The notes under the pieces were generated by a model. The model made no database searches. It was not told where the DNA came from and worked only from the letters and a program-made list of their open reading frames with translations. Positions 1-7,856 of a stretch of 21,944 nt of DNA are shown here, in pieces. Source of the stretch: an uncultured Bacilli bacterium (GTDB taxonomy: Bacteria; Bacillota_I; Bacilli_A; RF39; UBA660); contig CANRCL010000007.1 in assembly GCA_947629115.1 (NCBI GenBank), positions 1-21,944 on the forward strand, given 5' to 3'. A program made the position numbers and the translations under genes. The number at the start of each line of letters is the position of its first letter. Positions within the stretch are counted from its first letter, which is position 1.

Positions 1-2
1 TA

Positions 3-1490
3 TCAACTGCTGGAATAAGTGGAAGCACAACAGAAGAAGAAGCATATTTAAATTGTACCAGTGATTTAACAATAACAGCAAGTGTTAAGAAAAGTGGAGA
101 AGAAGAGCCATTAGAAGAAGATATAATAACCGAGGGAGATGGAAGAGTATATTTAGGTAATCAAAGTGATAAAACTGGAAATAAAGCAAGCATAGACCCA
201 AATGAAATAGATTTAGCAACCATAATAAGTGAAACAAAAAATAATGATGGTTATAAAACAACAGTAAACTATACCATAGTAGGAGATAGTAATATTAATT
301 TAACAGCAGCAATAGAATTAAAGAATACCAAAGAAGACCAAACAGCATTAGCGGGAAAAGATATAGATATAAATATTACAAATGAAAATTTAGTATGTAG
401 TGTAGGAGAAAAAGAAAATAAGGCTTATATGAAAAAATTAACTACATTGCATGAAGGTGTTGAATCAGATGAAGTTGAGGTTCCATTACTTGCTATGAGT
501 TTTGGTAATACAATAACTGCATCATTTGTAAATTATATTCCAAGTGATTTAGAAGATTCTAAAATAGCAGAATATATTGATTTAACTGATACAGAATTAT
601 CACCAGAAGGGAGTGTTGTTGCTTGGATAGAGGATTCAAGACAACAAGGTGAATTTGAAGAAACATTATATAATTTATATATAGGTTCAGATTCAGAAAT
701 ATATGCAAAAAGTTTAAAGTATGCTTTTTCTGACATGTCAAATTTAAAAGAAATTAATTTTGATAATTTAAATACAAGTGAAACAACAGATATGAGTTAT
801 ATGTTTTATGGAACATCAAGTATCAGCACATTAGATTTAAGTAATTTTGATACCTCACAAGTGACAGATATGAGTGAAATGTTTAGAAATTCAAGTGCAA
901 ACATAACATTTCCAAAAGAATTTGGTTTATCCGCAACAGATATGAGTGAGATGTTTTATTACTATGAAGGAACTAGTTTAGATTTAAGTACCTTTGATAC
1001 ATCCAAAGTGACAGATATGAGTGAAATGTTTAGAAATTCAAGTGCAAACATAACATTTCCAAAAGAATTTGGTTTATCCGCAACAGATATGAGTTATATG
1101 TTTTATGGAACATCAAGTATCAGCACATTAGATTTAAGTAATTTTGATACATCATCCGCAACAGATATGCGCCGTATGTTTTCTGACTATAAAGGAACCA
1201 CATTAGATTTAAGTAATTTTGATACCTCACAAGTGACAGATATGAGTGAAATGTTTAGCGAATGTACTAATTTAAGCAATTTAGATTTAAGCAGTTTTAC
1301 TTTTAATAATGTTAAGGATGAAATATATGATGAATATGGATATACATATAGTGGATTTGCAAGTACATTCTATTCTGTTCCATCCGAATGTGTAGTCACA
1401 ATAAAATCAAGTCAAAGAGAAATATTTGAAGATAAATTTCCTTTAAATGGTACTGATAGTAGAGCATTTACCCCAACCTATGTCGATTAA
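3..1490 (+). CDS. BspA-like DUF285 repeat surface protein, 5'-partial
   Basis: The frame is open from base 3, so the ATG at 429 is internal and the gene starts upstream of the window; 495 residues are visible. The first ~230 visible residues are acidic and Thr/Ser/Asn-rich, like an extracellular beta-rich region. From about residue 231 there is a run of DUF285/BspA units built on the pattern TDMSYMF...LDLSNFDTS.VTDMSEMF, a leucine-rich-repeat-like family seen on surface proteins of gut Bacillota and Mycoplasma and linked to adhesion. No LPXTG or C-terminal membrane segment is visible, so any anchoring must be N-terminal. Several repeat units are identical at the DNA level, which suggests recent duplication. 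The surface role is inferred from the family; the ligand is unknown. Confidence 0.85.
   Translation, partial: STAGISGSTTEEEAYLNCTSDLTITASVKKSGEEEPLEEDIITEGDGRVYLGNQSDKTGNKASIDPNEIDLATIISETKNNDGYKTTVNYTIVGDSNINLTAAIELKNTKEDQTALAGKDIDINITNENLVCSVGEKENKAYMKKLTTLHEGVESDEVEVPLLAMSFGNTITASFVNYIPSDLEDSKIAEYIDLTDTELSPEGSVVAWIEDSRQQGEFEETLYNLYIGSDSEIYAKSLKYAFSDMSNLKEINFDNLNTSETTDMSYMFYGTSSISTLDLSNFDTSQVTDMSEMFRNSSANITFPKEFGLSATDMSEMFYYYEGTSLDLSTFDTSKVTDMSEMFRNSSANITFPKEFGLSATDMSYMFYGTSSISTLDLSNFDTSSATDMRRMFSDYKGTTLDLSNFDTSQVTDMSEMFSECTNLSNLDLSSFTFNNVKDEIYDEYGYTYSGFASTFYSVPSECVVTIKSSQREIFEDKFPLNGTDSRAFTPTYVD
859..1094 (+). repeat. Exact intragenic duplications inside the DUF285 gene
   Basis: An 89-bp block at 859-947 is identical to 1006-1094 (offset 147 bp, 49 codons). 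In the same region, 784-853 equals 1081-1150 (70 bp, offset 99 codons) and 827-886 equals 1199-1258 (60 bp, offset 124 codons). All offsets are multiples of three, so copy-number change by recombination would keep the frame. Confidence 0.9.
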
Positions 1491-1496
1491 TAAATT

Positions 1497-1524
1497 AAAT
1501 TGGTAATAAACTTACCAATTTTTT
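1497..1524 (+). terminator. Intrinsic terminator after the BspA-like gene
   Basis: A ten-base-pair stem (1497-1506 with 1512-1521) with a five-base loop is followed by a T-run, just after the stop codon. Confidence 0.8.
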
Positions 1525-1548
1525 ACAATCGTTTTATAAAACAAATGT

Positions 1549-1577
1549 TTGATATTTTTTGAAAAATAATTTATAAT
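1549..1577 (+). promoter_or_regulatory. SigA-type promoter of the radical SAM operon
   Basis: TTGATA (1549-1554) and TATAAT (1572-1577) are separated by 17 bases. The predicted transcript start near 1584 leaves only about 11 bases of leader before the ATG at 1595. Confidence 0.75.
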
Positions 1578-1594
1578 ATAAATGGTGAATAGAT

Positions 1595-2803
1595 ATGGAC
1601 TTAAAAGAAAAATTAATTATATTGGCTGATAGTGCTAAATATGATGCTTCTTGCTCTTCAAGTGGTAGTACTAGAAATAGTAATAGTAAACTAGGTAATG
1701 TTGCTTATGCGGGAATTTGCCATTCTTTTGCTTCTGATGGAAGATGTATTTCTCTTTTAAAAATTCTTTTAACTAATAATTGTATTTTTGACTGTAAATA
1801 TTGTATTAACAGAAGAACTAATAATGTTAAAAGAGCAATGTTTACTCCCGAAGAAATATGTCATATAACAATTAATTTTTATCGTCGTAATTATATAGAG
1901 GGTTTATTTTTAAGTTCGGGAATAATTAAAAGTCCAGATTATACAATGGAATTAATTATTAAAACCATTGAACTTTTGCGTTATAAATATCATTTTGGAG
2001 GTTATATTCACGCTAAAGCCATCCCGGGAGCGAGTGAATATTTATTAAAAAAATTAGGTAAATTAGTAGATAGATTAAGTGCTAATATTGAACTACCTAC
2101 TGATAATGGTCTTAAAATGCTTGCTCCTAATAAAAATAGTCAAAATGTCACTAAAATAATGCAATATGTAAAAGATAATCGCAGTCGTAATTTTGTATCG
2201 GCTGGACAAAGTACTCAAATGATTATCGGCGCTACTAAAGAAACTGATTTAGATATTATGAACAAAAGTAGTAATATGTATCAAAAATATTCTTTAAAAA
2301 GAGTCTTTTATTCAGCATATATTCCCGTAAATCAAGATAAAATGCTCCCTAGTTTAAGTATTCCTCCTTTAAAAAGAGAAAATAGATTATATCAAGCCGA
2401 CTGGTTATTAAGATATTATAATTTTAAAGTAAGTGATTTATTAGATTATAATAATCCTAATTTTAATATTTTAGTTGACCCTAAAGCCTCGTGGGCTTTA
2501 AGAAATATGCAAGAATTTCCCAAAGAAATAAATACTAGTAGTTATAATGATTTACTTAAAATACCGGGTATAGGTATTACTAGTGCTAAAAGGATTATTG
2601 CTAGTCGTAAACATTTTAAATTAACTTTTAAAGATTTAAAAAAGATGGGAGTAGTATTAAAAAGGGCGGGTTATTTTATTACTTGTAATGGTGAATTTTA
2701 TTTAAATAGAGAATTACTAACTAAAAATTTTATTGAGGCTAATTTAGTATTAGAAGATAAAGTAAAAAATAACCCTTATAGAGAACAATTGAGGTTGTTC
2801 TAA
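1595..2803 (+). CDS. Putative DNA modification/repair radical SAM protein (TIGR03916-like)
   Basis: The radical SAM cluster motif CxxxCxxC is present at C63, C67 and C70 (context NNCIFDCKYCINR), which would bind a 4Fe-4S cluster and cleave S-adenosylmethionine. A helix-hairpin-helix motif around residues 316-345 (IPGIGITSAKR) indicates DNA binding. The 402-residue length and the cluster-then-HhH order fit the family annotated as a putative DNA modification/repair radical SAM protein, which is typically encoded beside a DUF4130 protein, exactly as here. The true substrate is not established. The SD is weak and the leader very short. The stop codon shares one base with the next start, so the two are translationally coupled. 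The family call is firm; the repair function is inferred from family and domains. Confidence 0.85.
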   Translation: MDLKEKLIILADSAKYDASCSSSGSTRNSNSKLGNVAYAGICHSFASDGRCISLLKILLTNNCIFDCKYCINRRTNNVKRAMFTPEEICHITINFYRRNYIEGLFLSSGIIKSPDYTMELIIKTIELLRYKYHFGGYIHAKAIPGASEYLLKKLGKLVDRLSANIELPTDNGLKMLAPNKNSQNVTKIMQYVKDNRSRNFVSAGQSTQMIIGATKETDLDIMNKSSNMYQKYSLKRVFYSAYIPVNQDKMLPSLSIPPLKRENRLYQADWLLRYYNFKVSDLLDYNNPNFNILVDPKASWALRNMQEFPKEINTSSYNDLLKIPGIGITSAKRIIASRKHFKLTFKDLKKMGVVLKRAGYFITCNGEFYLNRELLTKNFIEANLVLEDKVKNNPYREQLRLF

Positions 2804-3546
2804 TGAATAATGTCTATTTATATAATAATAACTTTATAAGTTTATTAGAGTTAATTAAAGTTCTCTTACAAAATAAAATAAAGCCTTTTAATATTAAAAA
2901 TAATCATTATGGGGGAAGTTTATTAGATAATTTAATTAAACTAGATTTAAAAGAAAATACTAATATTATTAAAGAATATATTCAAGTATTTAATCAGTAT
3001 CATTTTAAATTAATTTATTATGTTTATTTATCAGAAGAAGAGAATAAAGAATTAATTATTTATTATTTTTTATTAAATTATTTTAAATATCATAATAATT
3101 TAACTAGAATGCGTAATTTAAAATGTGTTAGTGAAACCTTAAAAATAGCCAAAAAAGTAGGTAATGAATGTCATAAATTTAAAGGTTTCACTAGATTTAA
3201 AGAGTTAAATAATCAATTTTTATATGCCGAAATTAATCCCGATAATAATATATTATATTTATTATCTATTCATTTTAAAAAAAGACTTAAAAATGAATAT
3301 TGGTTAATTAAAGATGTTAAAAGAAAGATAGTAAGTATTTATGATAAAAAAGATTTTTATATAATAGAAGATAAATATTTGCAAATAATAGATAATACTA
3401 GTAAAAATGAAGAAGAAATAACTATGTTATGGAAAAACTTTTATCAAACAATTGGTATTAAAGAAAGAAAAAATGACCGTTGTCGTATGAATTTTATGCC
3501 CAAGAAATATTGGCCATATTTATTAGAAGTGGAGGATGAATTATGA
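2803..3546 (+). CDS. DUF4130 (TIGR03915-like) putative DNA metabolism protein
   Basis: This 247-residue protein starts like the family (YLYNNNFISLLELIKVLL) and ends with the recognisable DUF4130 signature W..FY..IGIKERKN....NFMPKKYW near residues 208-240. In many bacteria this domain is next to, or fused with, a uracil-DNA-glycosylase-like domain and pairs with the radical SAM protein encoded upstream. Here no glycosylase domain is attached, and none is encoded in the window. GAGG at 2791-2794 gives an SD eight bases before the ATG, and the start overlaps the upstream stop by one base. The 3' end overlaps the next gene by four bases (ATGA). Its biochemical role is unknown; it probably acts with the radical SAM enzyme on DNA. 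Confidence 0.8.
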   Translation: MNNVYLYNNNFISLLELIKVLLQNKIKPFNIKNNHYGGSLLDNLIKLDLKENTNIIKEYIQVFNQYHFKLIYYVYLSEEENKELIIYYFLLNYFKYHNNLTRMRNLKCVSETLKIAKKVGNECHKFKGFTRFKELNNQFLYAEINPDNNILYLLSIHFKKRLKNEYWLIKDVKRKIVSIYDKKDFYIIEDKYLQIIDNTSKNEEEITMLWKNFYQTIGIKERKNDRCRMNFMPKKYWPYLLEVEDEL

Positions 3547-5090
3547 AAAAAATAGTCAGTGGTGAAGAATTAAGAGTAAAAATGGAAGAAGCCATTAATT
3601 TACTTTGTGATACAGTTAAAAGTACCATAGGTCCTAAAGGTAGTAATGTAATTATTGACCATTCAACCTTTAGTCCCTTTATAACTAATGATGGAGTCAC
3701 TATTGCGGAAAATATTGAAAGTGAAGATGCGGTAATTAATACCATTTTAGAACTTGCCAAAGAAGCCAGTTTAAAAACTAATGATTTAGTTGGCGATGGA
3801 ACGACAACAACATTAGTAATATTACAAAGTTTATTTAATGAGGGACTTAATTTAATTCGTAAAGGAATAAATCCCGTTATGTTAAAAAAAGAATTAGATA
3901 ATACTTTAAAAGAAATAGTTAATTTAATAGAAAGATATAGTCATATACCATCGAAAGAAGAAATGGCATATATTGCGTCAGTTTCTAGTAATGATGAAGA
4001 AATAGGCAAGATAATTAGTGAAGTATATTTAAATATTTTAGAAAAAAGTGCCATTACTATAAAAGAAAGTGATGAGGCTTTTACCAAAGTTAATTATTTA
4101 AAGGGTTATATTTTTGAAAGTTTAATACCATCTTTATATTTTTTAGAGGGTTTAAATACTAAAGAATATTTAAACCCTTACATATTACTTTTTAATAATA
4201 AATTAGATGATATAGAAATACTTGCTAATATATTAAATTATATAATTAAAAATAATAGTAGTTTAATAATAATGGCTCAAGATTATAGTGATGATTTAAT
4301 TAATACCATTTTAAATCTTAATTTAGAAAATCATTTAAATATAATGCTTTTAAAAATACCAGAATATGGAATAAGACAAAATAGTATTTTAGAAGATATT
4401 GGAGCAATTAGTCAAAGTACAATTACTGATAGTTTAGAAATACTCCAAGTAAATTATTTAGGAAAAGTAGAAAAAGCCCATATAAATAATGAAAAAGTTT
4501 ATTTAAGTTTTAAATTTAATGATTTAATAAAAGAGCGAATTATTAAATTAAATGAAGAAGTAAAAAATACAGAAACAGAACAAGAATTTATTAAAAAAAG
4601 ACTAGCGATGTTTAATAATGGGGTAGCCGAAATTTTAGTTGGGGCTCAAACTACTACGGAAAGAAGAGAAAAAAAGATGCGTTTTGATGATGCTTTATGG
4701 GCAATTAGTAGTGCATCTAAGGGAGTAACATCTGGTGGTGGTTTAACTTTAGCCTATATAAGTAGTTTACTAAATAACAATGATAAAGGAACTAATTTAC
4801 TAAAAAAAGCATTATTAAAACCAATGGAACAAATATTAATAAATGCGGGTCTTGATTATAATAAGATATTTATGAAACTAAAAGAGAGTAATTATAAATT
4901 ACTTTATAATGTTAAAACAGATAATTATGAAAATATTACGAAAACTAAAGTATTAGATAGTAAAGAAGTTTTAATTAGTGCAGTATCTAATGCTGTATCG
5001 ATAGCGGGAATGATTTTAACAACTACTAGTATAGTTATTAATGAATATCAAAATAATTTAAATAAAGTAAATGATTATAATGAATTATAG
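3543..5090 (+). CDS. groEL: Divergent GroEL-like (Hsp60) chaperonin
   Basis: This is a 515-residue group I chaperonin. The equatorial nucleotide site is intact: IGPKGSNV at 29-36, TNDGV with D50, VGDGTTT with D85, and FDDAL with D383, matching the three catalytic aspartates of GroEL, then SGGG. The apical segment aligns by eye (NPYILLFNNKLDDI; KIPEYGIRQNSILEDIGAIS), but the region before it (KGYIFESLIPSLYF) departs from the usual RGYLSPYF. The protein is about 30 residues shorter than E. coli GroEL and lacks the Gly-Gly-Met tail, ending NDYNEL. There is no groES or CIRCE inverted repeat upstream; instead it is the third gene of the radical SAM/DUF4130 operon, joined by an ATGA overlap with GGAGG at 3531-3535. 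It may be the only GroEL of a reduced genome or a specialised paralogue; the window cannot decide. Confidence 0.85.
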   Translation: MKKIVSGEELRVKMEEAINLLCDTVKSTIGPKGSNVIIDHSTFSPFITNDGVTIAENIESEDAVINTILELAKEASLKTNDLVGDGTTTTLVILQSLFNEGLNLIRKGINPVMLKKELDNTLKEIVNLIERYSHIPSKEEMAYIASVSSNDEEIGKIISEVYLNILEKSAITIKESDEAFTKVNYLKGYIFESLIPSLYFLEGLNTKEYLNPYILLFNNKLDDIEILANILNYIIKNNSSLIIMAQDYSDDLINTILNLNLENHLNIMLLKIPEYGIRQNSILEDIGAISQSTITDSLEILQVNYLGKVEKAHINNEKVYLSFKFNDLIKERIIKLNEEVKNTETEQEFIKKRLAMFNNGVAEILVGAQTTTERREKKMRFDDALWAISSASKGVTSGGGLTLAYISSLLNNNDKGTNLLKKALLKPMEQILINAGLDYNKIFMKLKESNYKLLYNVKTDNYENITKTKVLDSKEVLISAVSNAVSIAGMILTTTSIVINEYQNNLNKVNDYNEL

Positions 5091-5138
5091 GTATTACTTC
5101 TTCATAAAAGAATATACTAAATAAGGTAAAATATTTAA

Positions 5139-5167
5139 TTGACTAAAAGTATTAGTTATGTTAAACT
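5139..5167 (+). promoter_or_regulatory. Probable promoter of tRNA-Ser
   Basis: TTGACT (5139-5144) is followed after 17 bases by TAAACT (5162-5167), which would start transcription near 5174, just upstream of the tRNA at 5187. The -10 box is only a 4/6 match. Confidence 0.5.
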
Positions 5168-5186
5168 ATAGTAGTATTCTTGGTAT

Positions 5187-5277
5187 GGAGTAGTACTCAA
5201 GAGGCTGAAGAGGCGCCCCTGCTAAGGGTGTAGGATGGGAAACTGTCGCGAGAGTTCAAATCTCTCCTGCTCCGCCA
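5187..5277 (+). tRNA. tRNA-Ser(GCU), CCA encoded
   Basis: The acceptor arm GGAGTAG pairs with CTGCTCC (one G-U) followed by discriminator G and an encoded CCA. The anticodon loop CTGCTAA gives anticodon GCU at 5221-5223, on a five-pair stem CGCCC/GGGTG. A long variable arm and a T arm GAGAG-TTCAAAT-CTCTC complete a class II serine tRNA reading AGC/AGU codons. Confidence 0.95.
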
Positions 5278-5288
5278 TTAAGAATTTT

Positions 5289-5315
5289 AACCCCAATTAT
5301 GGGGTTTTATTTTTT
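5289..5315 (+). terminator. Intrinsic terminator after tRNA-Ser
   Basis: The stem AACCCC/GGGGTT (5289-5294 with 5301-5306) is followed by a T-rich run, 11 bases after the tRNA CCA end. Confidence 0.8.
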
Positions 5316-5359
5316 GGCTATTTTTGACATTTTTTCTAGTTATTTTAAAAGTAATAAGT

Positions 5360-5365
5360 TATAAT
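5360..5365 (+). promoter_or_regulatory. -10 box of recD2, suggesting a leaderless transcript
   Basis: A perfect TATAAT lies seven bases before the ATG at 5372, so transcription would start at or next to the start codon. No good -35 box is found at 17 bases; a TTGACA at 5324-5329 is 30 bases upstream, too far for this -10. No SD precedes the ATG. Confidence 0.45.
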
Positions 5366-5371
5366 TAATTT

Positions 5372-7573
5372 ATGAGCGTAATAGAAGGAAAAATTAAAAG
5401 TACTATTTATTATAATGAATCGAATAGTTATCTAGTCGGTCTTTTTAAAGTGAGTAAAGTTTCGGATGAAGAATTAAAAGAATATTTAAAAAAATCTATT
5501 ACAATTACGGGAACTTTTTTTGATTTAAAATTAGAAACTTTAATGCGTTTAGATGGCGAGTTTGTTTTTCATGAAAAATTTGGTCGGCAATTTAAAGTTA
5601 ACAGTTATGAATTAGTAGAGCCTAAAGAAAATGATGATATAATTGACTTTTTAAGTAGTTCTTTTGTTAAAGGTTGTGGGAAAAAGACAGCCGAGAAAAT
5701 TGTAGAATTATATGGTGAAAAAAGTTTAGAAATTATTAAAGAAGATAAATATGTTTTAGATAAAATACCGGGAATGAATGATAGTAAAAGAGAGAAGATA
5801 TATAATTCAATTGTTAATTATTCGCAAAGTTCAGATACTATTTTACGTCTTAAAAATTTAGGCTTTTCTATTGAAGAAGCCGGTCGAATATATGGTAAAT
5901 ATAAAAGTAATATTAAAGATATATTAGATAATAATATTTATTTATTAAATGAAGTAGTAGATTTTAAAAGATTAGATAATATATTTTTAAATAATTTTAC
6001 TGACCGTTATGATAAAAGAAGAGTAAAAGCATGTATTATAGAAAGTATGAAAGCCATTTCTAATTCTAGTGGAGATATATATTATATGGCTTCAGATGTT
6101 TATAGTGCGTTAGTTAAATTATTTAATATAGATATAAATTATGAAATATATTTAGAATATTTAGATGAATTAGAAAATGAATTATTTATTGTTAAAGATG
6201 GCGAAAGATATTATATAGAAGAGAATTATCAAAATGAATTAGATATTGCTGAATTATTAAAAAAGATTGAAGATAAAAAAATAATTACTTATGATTATGA
6301 AGAGAGTATTGCTAAATTAGAAAAAAAGTTAAATATAACGTATAATGATGGCCAAAAGAAAGCCATTATTACGGCATTAAATAGTAATGTGACAATTATT
6401 TCGGGAGGACCTGGAACAGGAAAAACTACAATTATAAATGCCATAGTTAGATTATATATTATGCAAAATAAATTAAATAATATTGATTTAATGGAACAAA
6501 TTGCTCTTTTAGCCCCAACGGGTAGAGCCAGTAAAAAAATGAGTACTTCCACCGGATTACCTGCCTCTACAATTCATCGTTATTTAAAATGGAACAAAGA
6601 TACTAATAGTTTTGGGGTAAATGAAAATAATAAAAATTATCAAAAATTAATAATTGTTGATGAAGTGAGTATGATTGATTCATCGCTTTTTGCATCTTTA
6701 TTAAAAGGACTATATAGTTATGTAAAACTTGTCCTTGTTGGTGATGCCCATCAATTACCATCAGTAGGTCCAGGAATTGTTTTAAATGATTTAATATCTT
6801 CTGATTTATTTAATTATGTTCCCTTAAATATAATTTATCGTCAAAGTGAAAATTCTTATATACCTTATTTAGCAAGAGAAATAAAAAATAAAGATTTAAG
6901 TGAAGAATTTACTGAAAAAAGAGATGATTATAATTTTTTAATTACGGAAAGTAAAGATATTAAAGAAACTATTAAAAAAATTATTTTAGCAGGTATCAAT
7001 AAAGGTTATGATGAGAATAATTTACAAGTATTGGCTCCAATGTATAAAGGAGAAAATGGAATAGATAGTTTAAATAATATGTTATGTGAATTATTTAATC
7101 CTGATAGAGGGATGCGAAAAATTACTTATGGGGAAGTAGTATATAAAGAGGGAGATAAAGTTTTACAACTGGTTAATGATGCTGATAATAATGTTTTTAA
7201 TGGTGATATAGGATTTATTAAAAAAATAACTACTATTAATACACCTTATCGTAAAGAAGTTGTTCATATTGATTTTGATGGTAATTTAGTAATAGTTGAA
7301 AAAAAGAATTTAAAAAATATTCGTCATGCTTATGCCATTACTATTCATAAAAGTCAAGGTAGTGAATTTGACCATGTGTTAATGCCAATTACTTACCAAT
7401 ATGGGAGTATGTTATATAATAAACTATTGTATACGGGAGTAAGTCGGGCTAAAAAAAGTTTAATATTAATTGGAGATGCGAGAAGTTTTTATAAAGGAGT
7501 TTTAAATGATTATGCAACAAGTCGTAAAACAACTTTAGAAGAACGTTTAAAAGAATGTTTTATACATAAATAA
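5372..7573 (+). CDS. recD2: RecD2-type ATP-dependent 5'-3' DNA helicase
   Basis: This 733-residue superfamily 1B helicase has the RecD2 (YrrC) layout: an N-terminal OB-like segment, tandem helix-hairpin-helix region around residues 95-135 (SSSFVKGCGKKTAEKI and IPGMNDSKREKI), then the motor. Walker A is GGPGTGKT at 345-352 and Walker B is VDEVSMID with D430-E431; motif VI context YAITIHKSQGSEFDHV and TGVSRAKKSLILIG are near the C-terminus. RecD2 acts without RecBC in replication-fork maintenance and repair. The N-terminus matches family starts, so the ATG at 5372 is kept although no SD is visible. It is followed by a small membrane protein and a YrrI-like permease, resembling the B. subtilis yrrC neighbourhood. 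Confidence 0.95.
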   Translation: MSVIEGKIKSTIYYNESNSYLVGLFKVSKVSDEELKEYLKKSITITGTFFDLKLETLMRLDGEFVFHEKFGRQFKVNSYELVEPKENDDIIDFLSSSFVKGCGKKTAEKIVELYGEKSLEIIKEDKYVLDKIPGMNDSKREKIYNSIVNYSQSSDTILRLKNLGFSIEEAGRIYGKYKSNIKDILDNNIYLLNEVVDFKRLDNIFLNNFTDRYDKRRVKACIIESMKAISNSSGDIYYMASDVYSALVKLFNIDINYEIYLEYLDELENELFIVKDGERYYIEENYQNELDIAELLKKIEDKKIITYDYEESIAKLEKKLNITYNDGQKKAIITALNSNVTIISGGPGTGKTTIINAIVRLYIMQNKLNNIDLMEQIALLAPTGRASKKMSTSTGLPASTIHRYLKWNKDTNSFGVNENNKNYQKLIIVDEVSMIDSSLFASLLKGLYSYVKLVLVGDAHQLPSVGPGIVLNDLISSDLFNYVPLNIIYRQSENSYIPYLAREIKNKDLSEEFTEKRDDYNFLITESKDIKETIKKIILAGINKGYDENNLQVLAPMYKGENGIDSLNNMLCELFNPDRGMRKITYGEVVYKEGDKVLQLVNDADNNVFNGDIGFIKKITTINTPYRKEVVHIDFDGNLVIVEKKNLKNIRHAYAITIHKSQGSEFDHVLMPITYQYGSMLYNKLLYTGVSRAKKSLILIGDARSFYKGVLNDYATSRKTTLEERLKECFIHK

Positions 7574-7609
7574 ATTAATGTAGGCCATAATACTACTAGA
7601 GGTGTTAAA

Positions 7610-7768
7610 ATGAAAAAAATGGATGTAGTAGCCGGAATGATGTTAGCGGGATTAATTGGTTTAGGAACTTATACTTTAATGAATCGTAGTACGAAAAATA
7701 AAGCCGATAAATTAATTAATACAATGCTAGATAAAGCCAATAATATGACAAATAAAATGAGTAAATAA
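7610..7768 (+). CDS. Small membrane protein, 52 aa (possibly DUF3918/YrzQ-like)
   Basis: An ATG at 7610, preceded by AGAGGTG at 7598-7604, opens a 52-codon frame ending at 7768. Residues 5-24 (DVVAGMMLAGLIGLGTYTLM) form one hydrophobic segment; the rest is a basic, Asn/Lys/Met-rich amphipathic tail. It resembles the small single-span proteins (DUF3918/YrzQ type) encoded near recD2 in Bacilli, but this comparison is from memory and weak. It sits 36 bases after recD2, so it is probably cotranscribed with it, and it is followed directly by a terminator. Its function is unknown. Confidence 0.65.
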   Translation: MKKMDVVAGMMLAGLIGLGTYTLMNRSTKNKADKLINTMLDKANNMTNKMSK

Positions 7769-7794
7769 AAGGCATTTAAAAATGCTTTTTATTT
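7769..7794 (+). terminator. Intrinsic terminator of the recD2 transcript
   Basis: AAGGCATT (7769-7776) pairs with AATGCTTT (7781-7788) with one G-U pair and a four-base loop, followed by a T-rich run. It begins right after the small gene's stop codon. Confidence 0.75.
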
Positions 7795-7829
7795 TGCTAA
7801 AAATATAGTGTTTTTTAAAAAAATTGTAG

Positions 7830-7835
7830 TATAAT
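7830..7835 (+). promoter_or_regulatory. -10 box upstream of the AI-2E family permease
   Basis: A perfect TATAAT lies 22 bases before the ATG at 7857, and AAGGAGTGA (7842-7850) provides the ribosome binding site. No convincing -35 element is seen. Confidence 0.5.
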
Positions 7836-7856
7836 TATAACAAGGAGTGATAAGTT

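Noticed and set aside
429..1490. BspA-like gene starting at ATG 429
   Set aside because: The same frame is open back to base 3 with compatible composition and no SD stands before 429, so this ATG is internal.
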